A program made the translations under genes and the position numbers. From the NCBI GenBank assembly GCA_002338525.1, contig DDIM01000003.1, forward strand, positions 1-17,924: 17,924 nt of DNA, read 5' to 3'. The notes beneath the pieces were generated by a model. That model was given only the letters and a program-made list of their open reading frames with translations, searched no databases and was not told the DNA's origin. This DNA comes from Micavibrio sp. UBA1850. GTDB lineage: Bacteria; Pseudomonadota; Alphaproteobacteria; Micavibrionales; Micavibrionaceae. Shown one piece after another: positions 13,825-17,924 of the stretch; within the stretch, counting starts at the first letter, position 1; every line of letters starts with the position of its first letter.

Positions 13825-14886
13825 ATGAAAATATTACATGTTGGAAACGGCAACCAAAAGCATCGGGGCGCAAAATTTTACGATGTTGGGACAAAAATAA
13901 GTAACGGTTTTATTCGCGCAGGCCATCACGTCTTATTCATGAGCGATCGTGACATTACACGTGCCCTTAGTGTTTTAAAGTCCAAAGCCTCAGGTCAAAG
14001 ACATTGCAATCGTTACTTTATAGAGTGCTGCATTAATTATAAACCCGATCTTATCGTTCTTGGTCATGCCGACTTTATAACCCCTGATAGCCTTATCGAG
14101 GCTAAGAAAATATTAAAAGATGTAAAAATTCTTCAATGGAATGTTGACCCGGTATTTAGACCCAAAAACGTAGCAAACATTTTAAGTAAAGCGGATTGCG
14201 TAGATATGACTTTTGTCACAACAGCAGGCGAAACCTTGGCGCAATTCAGTGGTAATGATTGTAAAACGGCTTATATCCCAAACCCGATTGACCCCTCAAT
14301 TGAAACATTAAAACAACACCAAAAAACAGATCAAAAACATGACGTATTTTGGGCTATGCGTTTTTCAAAATATCACGATGATAACGACCCAAGAATAACA
14401 TACCCATTATTTCTAAAAGATAATGGCATCAATATTCAACATCACGGCGTCACTCCAAAATCAGAAATATTTGGAGCTGATTATTTTGACGCCATTTCGA
14501 ATGCAAAAATGGGTCTTAACTTAAGCGTAAATAAAAATTGTAAGGCAAGCCCAGTAGCACCAAATAAAGATCTGTTTTTATATTCTAGCGACCGTATATC
14601 CCACTATATGGGGAATGGCCTTTTGACCTTTACCCCCAATTTCAACAAAATTGATGAAATATTCACCGCTGATAAGGAGATTATAACGTTTGAAAACCAA
14701 CATGACCTTCTCGAAAAGGTTAAATACTTTCAAAATAATGATGAAGCACGTCAAAATATCGCAAAGTCGGGTTGGGAAAAATCGCACGAGAAACTAAACG
14801 CGACACTTGTTTCACAATATATGATTGAACAAACATTTAAATTAGAATTTACGCATGACTACATTTGGCCAACAAAACTTTACTGA
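13825..14886 (+). CDS. Glycosyltransferase family 1-like protein (CgeB/Glyco_trans_1_2 type)
   Basis: This 353-residue cytoplasmic protein has a GT-B-like layout. The N-terminal half opens with MKILHVGNGN, a Rossmann-type strand-loop, and contains DLIVLGHADF (75-84) and ILQWNVDPVF (102-111). The C-terminal half has SDRISHYMGNGLLTFTPN, then IDEIF, and ends with NNDEARQNIAKSGWEKSHE, the pattern of the Glyco_trans_1_2 domain. The acceptor and donor sugars cannot be told. The ATG at 13825 is preferred over one 42 bases upstream inside pgpA because it gives the expected first strand and has AGG 6 bases before it. It lies 2 bp after pgpA and its end overlaps the next gene by 32 bp, so the three are probably one transcript. 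A role in lipopolysaccharide or capsule synthesis is inferred from the ligase neighbour. Confidence 0.75.
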   Translation: MKILHVGNGNQKHRGAKFYDVGTKISNGFIRAGHHVLFMSDRDITRALSVLKSKASGQRHCNRYFIECCINYKPDLIVLGHADFITPDSLIEAKKILKDVKILQWNVDPVFRPKNVANILSKADCVDMTFVTTAGETLAQFSGNDCKTAYIPNPIDPSIETLKQHQKTDQKHDVFWAMRFSKYHDDNDPRITYPLFLKDNGINIQHHGVTPKSEIFGADYFDAISNAKMGLNLSVNKNCKASPVAPNKDLFLYSSDRISHYMGNGLLTFTPNFNKIDEIFTADKEIITFENQHDLLEKVKYFQNNDEARQNIAKSGWEKSHEKLNATLVSQYMIEQTFKLEFTHDYIWPTKLY

Positions 14887-16108
14887 AACAGCTGCGTTAA
14901 AATTTTTTCTCTTAAGCTTTTCAATTCTGCTACTCGTGCAGTTTCCAATATCTGCACCTGTTGTAACAACACTGATTTTCTATATTGCAATTGCGCCTAG
15001 TTTGATTGTTTTCCTTTTTTATAAAAGAAAAAATACTTTTGGTACTATTAAAGAGAATAAACTTTTGGCGATATGGTGCATATACTTTGCCGCCATCATT
15101 ATTCACACATTCTTTTTTTCACAGCCCTCACAGCCAACATTTAAAATTTTAAAACAGACACTCTTCACATTTATCTTCTTCCTGTCTTCGACTGTGTTTT
15201 TTGTAAAAATGCCACGCGACACCCTTATGAAACTTTTTTATGCCATCGGCATTATTGCGGGTATCTCGGCACTTATTTCTATTTTAATTCACTACAATTT
15301 GTACCAAGACTTTAATAATCGTCTAAAGCCGATAGGACGCGCCAACCACGAAACATTAGGCTCGCTTTTATATACTATTGCTGCCATGCTTGGGCTTTAC
15401 TCCATAAACAAAACAAACGCTGTGAACAGATATAAACGCCTCAGCGTCTACATTGCGGTGCTGCTAATAGGCACGATGGTCGTGCTAACAAGAAGCCGCA
15501 TGCCAATGATTTTATTCTTCTCATATGTTCCCATTGTGATTTTATGGACACAACCACGCCACCTTATCTTCACAGCAACAGTAATTATGGCTTCACTTTG
15601 CCTGTCTTTTTATGCGTTGCTACCAGAATCATCAAATGCGTTTATTAAAGAAATGAGCAGCTATTTTGATGGCTTAGCCTCGAGAGGAACAGCCTACAGA
15701 AACGAGCTATGGTCTTTAACCATTTCTGAAATTCAAAAAGCACCCATTTTTGGCAACGGCATGTATGCAAAACTTAACCACTCCGAATCTCACAGCGTCC
15801 ACAATTTATACCTTTCCCACGCCTATCATATGGGTTTCTATGGCCTCATAGCCTTTCTTGTTTGTATTGCCTGTACAGGGATTAACACCCTTAGGATCGC
15901 AATTAAGCGACTGAACAATTCTTTTCTAACACTGTCGTTGTTGTATATATGTTTGCTGTCTGGCCTGACCGAATTCAGCCAGCCTGTAAAATCACCAAGT
16001 CCAATGTGGTTTATAATATGGATGCCCATCGGATGGGCCGTAGGACTGTCTATTTTGGAGCGTAGATCTCAGCAGCGCGCGCCTCAAAAGACGACACCAT
16101 CCGCTTAA
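14855..16108 (+). CDS. O-antigen ligase/polymerase family membrane protein (WaaL/Wzy_C)
   Basis: This 417-residue integral membrane protein has about ten or more hydrophobic segments. The family's features are visible: TRSRMPMIL (212-220) after a membrane helix, a periplasmic loop with SRGTAYRNELW (276-286), then FGNGMY (299-304) and HSVHNLYLSHAYHMGFYGL (313-331). His316-Asn317 is the conserved catalytic-type pair. Such proteins transfer undecaprenyl-linked glycans to lipid A core, or polymerise them, on the periplasmic side of the inner membrane. Ligase and polymerase functions cannot be separated by sequence. The start overlaps the glycosyltransferase gene by 32 bp and has a weak Shine-Dalgarno sequence. 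The 3' end overlaps the convergent ratA by 59 bp. Confidence 0.85.
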   Translation: MTTFGQQNFTETAALKFFLLSFSILLLVQFPISAPVVTTLIFYIAIAPSLIVFLFYKRKNTFGTIKENKLLAIWCIYFAAIIIHTFFFSQPSQPTFKILKQTLFTFIFFLSSTVFFVKMPRDTLMKLFYAIGIIAGISALISILIHYNLYQDFNNRLKPIGRANHETLGSLLYTIAAMLGLYSINKTNAVNRYKRLSVYIAVLLIGTMVVLTRSRMPMILFFSYVPIVILWTQPRHLIFTATVIMASLCLSFYALLPESSNAFIKEMSSYFDGLASRGTAYRNELWSLTISEIQKAPIFGNGMYAKLNHSESHSVHNLYLSHAYHMGFYGLIAFLVCIACTGINTLRIAIKRLNNSFLTLSLLYICLLSGLTEFSQPVKSPSPMWFIIWMPIGWAVGLSILERRSQQRAPQKTTPSA

Positions 16109-16490
16109 CGACTTCATTGAAAAACTTTTTGGCGAGCGCTTGTAAAAACATATTCTTGAACTCAAACTCTACTAAAAAATCAATCGTGCACGTCCCATCA
16201 TCGTTTTGATGGAATGCCCATTCGTTTTTTAAATGCTTTAAAGGTCCGCTTAAATATTCAATACAAAGACGCTTGTGAGGTTCTAAAATGACCTTAGATG
16301 TGAACCGCTCGCGAAACATGTTATATCCAACCACAAGATCTGCATAAAACACCGCATCACCCTCCCATTTGTTAATACGGGAGGCCACACACCATGGGGC
16401 AAATTTATGATATTCATCAACGGCCGCAACCAAATCAAACATTTGCTCTTGAGTGTAGGGAAGTGTTTTTTGCTCAATATGTTGGAGCAT
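16050..16490 (-). CDS. ratA: RatA/COQ10-type START-domain protein
   Basis: This 146-residue single-domain lipid-binding START protein is related to mitochondrial COQ10, which chaperones ubiquinone, and to E. coli RatA, first described as a ribosome-association toxin. Family features include LPYTQEQMFDLVAAVDEYHKF (10-30) with the conserved PWC (32-34), FTSKV, LSGPLKHLKNEW (80-91) and the C-terminal FFNEVVKRMVSSFEARA. The gene starts 4 bases after the lipA stop, in the conserved lpdA-lipA-ratA order. That context and the alphaproteobacterial setting favour a ubiquinone-binding role over a toxin, and no antitoxin partner is adjacent. Its last 59 bp overlap the end of the O-antigen ligase gene on the other strand. 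Confidence 0.88.
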   Translation of the reverse strand: MLQHIEQKTLPYTQEQMFDLVAAVDEYHKFAPWCVASRINKWEGDAVFYADLVVGYNMFRERFTSKVILEPHKRLCIEYLSGPLKHLKNEWAFHQNDDGTCTIDFLVEFEFKNMFLQALAKKFFNEVVKRMVSSFEARAAEIYAPK

Positions 16491-16494
16491 AAGC

Positions 16495-17454
16495 TTAACC
16501 TAATTTATTAAGCTGTTTTAAGCGCGCCTCACGCAAGCGTTTAAAGTCATCCCCCGCATGGTATGATGAGCGCGTTAATGGCGTTGCAGACACCATCAAA
16601 AAGCCCTTTGCACGTGCCATTTTTTCAAGAGATTTAAACTCTTCCGGTGTCCAGAATCGATCCACGGGGGCATGTTTTGGTGTTGGCTGTAAATATTGAC
16701 CGATTGTAATAAAATCAACCTTTGCCGCACGCAAATCATCCATGACCTGCCCTATTTCTTCCTTTGTCTCTCCGAGGCCAACCATCAAACCCGATTTAGT
16801 GAATATGTTCGGGTCTATGTCTTTGACACGTTCAAGCAAACGCAGCGAGCGGAAAAAACGCGCCCCAGGACGAATGGTAGGATACAAACGAGGCACAGTT
16901 TCAAGGTTATGATTAAACACATCAGGTTTTGCCTCTGCGACCTCGTCGATGGCCGCCATATCACCTTTAAAATCCCCTGGTAGAATTTCTACGGTTGTCT
17001 CAGGCGCCTTAAACCGTATCGCCTCGATCGTCTTCACCCAGTGACGCGCGCCACCATCGGCAAGGTCATCACGATCCACCGCTGTAATGACAACATGGTC
17101 AAGTCCCATTTTCTCAACCGCAACCCCGACACGCAATGGTTCATATTTATCAAGCTCATCAGGCTTACCCGTTGCCACATTACAAAAAGAACATGCCCGC
17201 GTACAAATTTCGCCCATAATCATGAATGTGGCATGCTTTTTTTCCCAACATTCACCAATATTGGGGCACCCAGCCTCCTCACATACGGTCGTCAGCTTCA
17301 TGTCACTAACGATACTTTTTGTTTCCTTGTAAGTATCACCAACGGGAGCTTTTGCACGTATCCAAGCGGGTTTTTTACCCATTGGGCGATCCGGATTTTT
17401 TTGTTTTTCCGGATGGCGCTTTTCACGTATTAGTAAATCTTGATTATAAGTCAT
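16495..17454 (-). CDS. lipA: Lipoyl synthase
   Basis: This 319-residue radical SAM enzyme inserts two sulfurs into octanoyl groups on E2 and GcvH proteins to form lipoyl cofactor. The auxiliary 4Fe-4S cluster cysteines are Cys58, Cys63 and Cys69 (CEEAGCPNIGEC). The radical SAM cluster is CTRACSFC, with Cys84, Cys88 and Cys91. The C-terminal RSSYHAGDDF supplies the serine ligand typical of the family. All expected motifs are intact and the length is normal. The ATG has AAGG close upstream and lies 22 bp after the lpdA stop. Placing lipoate synthesis next to the lipoyl-using dehydrogenase and ratA is the usual alphaproteobacterial arrangement. Confidence 0.98.
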   Translation of the reverse strand: MTYNQDLLIREKRHPEKQKNPDRPMGKKPAWIRAKAPVGDTYKETKSIVSDMKLTTVCEEAGCPNIGECWEKKHATFMIMGEICTRACSFCNVATGKPDELDKYEPLRVGVAVEKMGLDHVVITAVDRDDLADGGARHWVKTIEAIRFKAPETTVEILPGDFKGDMAAIDEVAEAKPDVFNHNLETVPRLYPTIRPGARFFRSLRLLERVKDIDPNIFTKSGLMVGLGETKEEIGQVMDDLRAAKVDFITIGQYLQPTPKHAPVDRFWTPEEFKSLEKMARAKGFLMVSATPLTRSSYHAGDDFKRLREARLKQLNKLG

Positions 17455-17476
17455 GAAACCTTATATAACCTTATCT

Positions 17477-17924
17477 TTAAAAATGTATAGCTTTTCCGTA
17501 AGCATCCAACACACTTTCGTGCATCATTTCTGACAATGTCGGGTGTGGGAAAATTGTATGCATGAACTCAGCCTCTGTCGCCTCAAGCGTTTTTCCAACA
17601 ACATACCCCTGAATAAGCTCCGTCACTTCTGCACCAATCATATGCGCGCCAAGTAACTCACCCGTTTTCTCATCAAAAATGGTTTTTACCATACCCTCAG
17701 GCTCACCAAGTGCAATCGCTTTACCATTTCCAACGAACGGGAAGCGCCCCACTTTGATGTTGTAGCCCTGCTCTTTGGCTTTTGCTTCTGTAAGACCAAC
17801 AGAGGCCACCTGCGGATGACAATACGTACATCCCGGTATATTCCCAAGAGCAAGCGGATGAACATCGGCTTCACCAGCAATCTTTTCAACGCATATGATA
17901 GCCTCATGTGATGCCTTATGCGCA
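17477..17924 (-). CDS. lpdA: Dihydrolipoamide dehydrogenase, C-terminal part (5' end outside window)
   Basis: This is the C-terminal 148 codons or so of the FAD-dependent E3 subunit of 2-oxoacid dehydrogenase complexes, which reoxidises dihydrolipoyl groups with NAD+. The frame is open to the window edge and reads AHKASHEAIICVEKIAGEA, then IPGCTYCHPQVASVGLTE, which is family sequence at the start of the dimerisation domain. The catalytic His-Glu pair lies in FPHPTLSEMMHE. The GTG at 17807-17809 is an internal Val codon and not a start. The product ends AYGKAIHF, a normal terminus. It is the upstream gene of the lipA-ratA run. Confidence 0.96.
   Translation of the reverse strand, partial: AHKASHEAIICVEKIAGEADVHPLALGNIPGCTYCHPQVASVGLTEAKAKEQGYNIKVGRFPFVGNGKAIALGEPEGMVKTIFDEKTGELLGAHMIGAEVTELIQGYVVGKTLEATEAEFMHTIFPHPTLSEMMHESVLDAYGKAIHF

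Noticed and set aside
16050..16490. RatA as part of a toxin-antitoxin pair
   Set aside because: No partner antitoxin (RatB/RnfH-type) gene is adjacent, and the lipA-ratA context favours a COQ10-like role.

Overview
The window reads as core chromosome of an alphaproteobacterium with modest GC content (by eye roughly 40 percent). The assignment rests on gene order. The pairs lpdA-lipA-ratA and ntrY-ntrX-trkA-hfq-hflX, together with pgpA and a mazG-type gene, form a block that is widely conserved in Alphaproteobacteria, and a metG-tatD-PhnP-like hydrolase run is equally typical. The AT-rich composition and the loss of some usual block members suggest a streamlined or deep-branching lineage. I cannot name a genus from the sequence alone.

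Layout from left to right. Positions 1-2514 (+) hold the 3' part of metG, then tatD and an MBL-fold hydrolase, packed as one operon. An ExoD-like membrane protein gene (2519-3094, -) converges on it. Positions 3095-4818 are the least ordinary part. They hold AT-rich spacers, an unrecognised 58-residue ORF, a secreted four-cysteine protein preceded by a 9-codon overlapping leader ORF, a hairpin spanning two convergent stop codons, and a frameshifted gene for a Gly/Ala-rich stress-type protein. Divergent from that last gene is a periplasmic MsrB (4819-5319), followed by a single-domain MazG-like pyrophosphohydrolase.

Positions 5759-13230 (-) carry ntrY-ntrX-trkA-HAD phosphatase-hfq-hflX, which is probably one transcription unit with a possible internal start before hfq. 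It joins a membrane sensor kinase and its regulator, a K+ uptake regulator, an RNA chaperone and a ribosome-associated GTPase. The NtrX protein has lost several hallmark ATPase residues. Positions 13292-16108 (+) carry pgpA followed by a glycosyltransferase and an O-antigen ligase/polymerase-type membrane protein, so lipid and surface-glycan genes share one unit. Positions 16050-17924 (-) carry lpdA (partial), lipA and ratA, covering lipoate synthesis, its E3 enzyme and a COQ10/RatA-type lipid-binding protein.

I saw no rRNA, tRNA, CRISPR array, insertion sequence or attachment site. I found no clear multi-gene novel system. The points most worth checking are the degenerate NtrX ATPase domain, the frameshifted stress gene, the one-cysteine MsrB, and the orphan-rich intergenic region.
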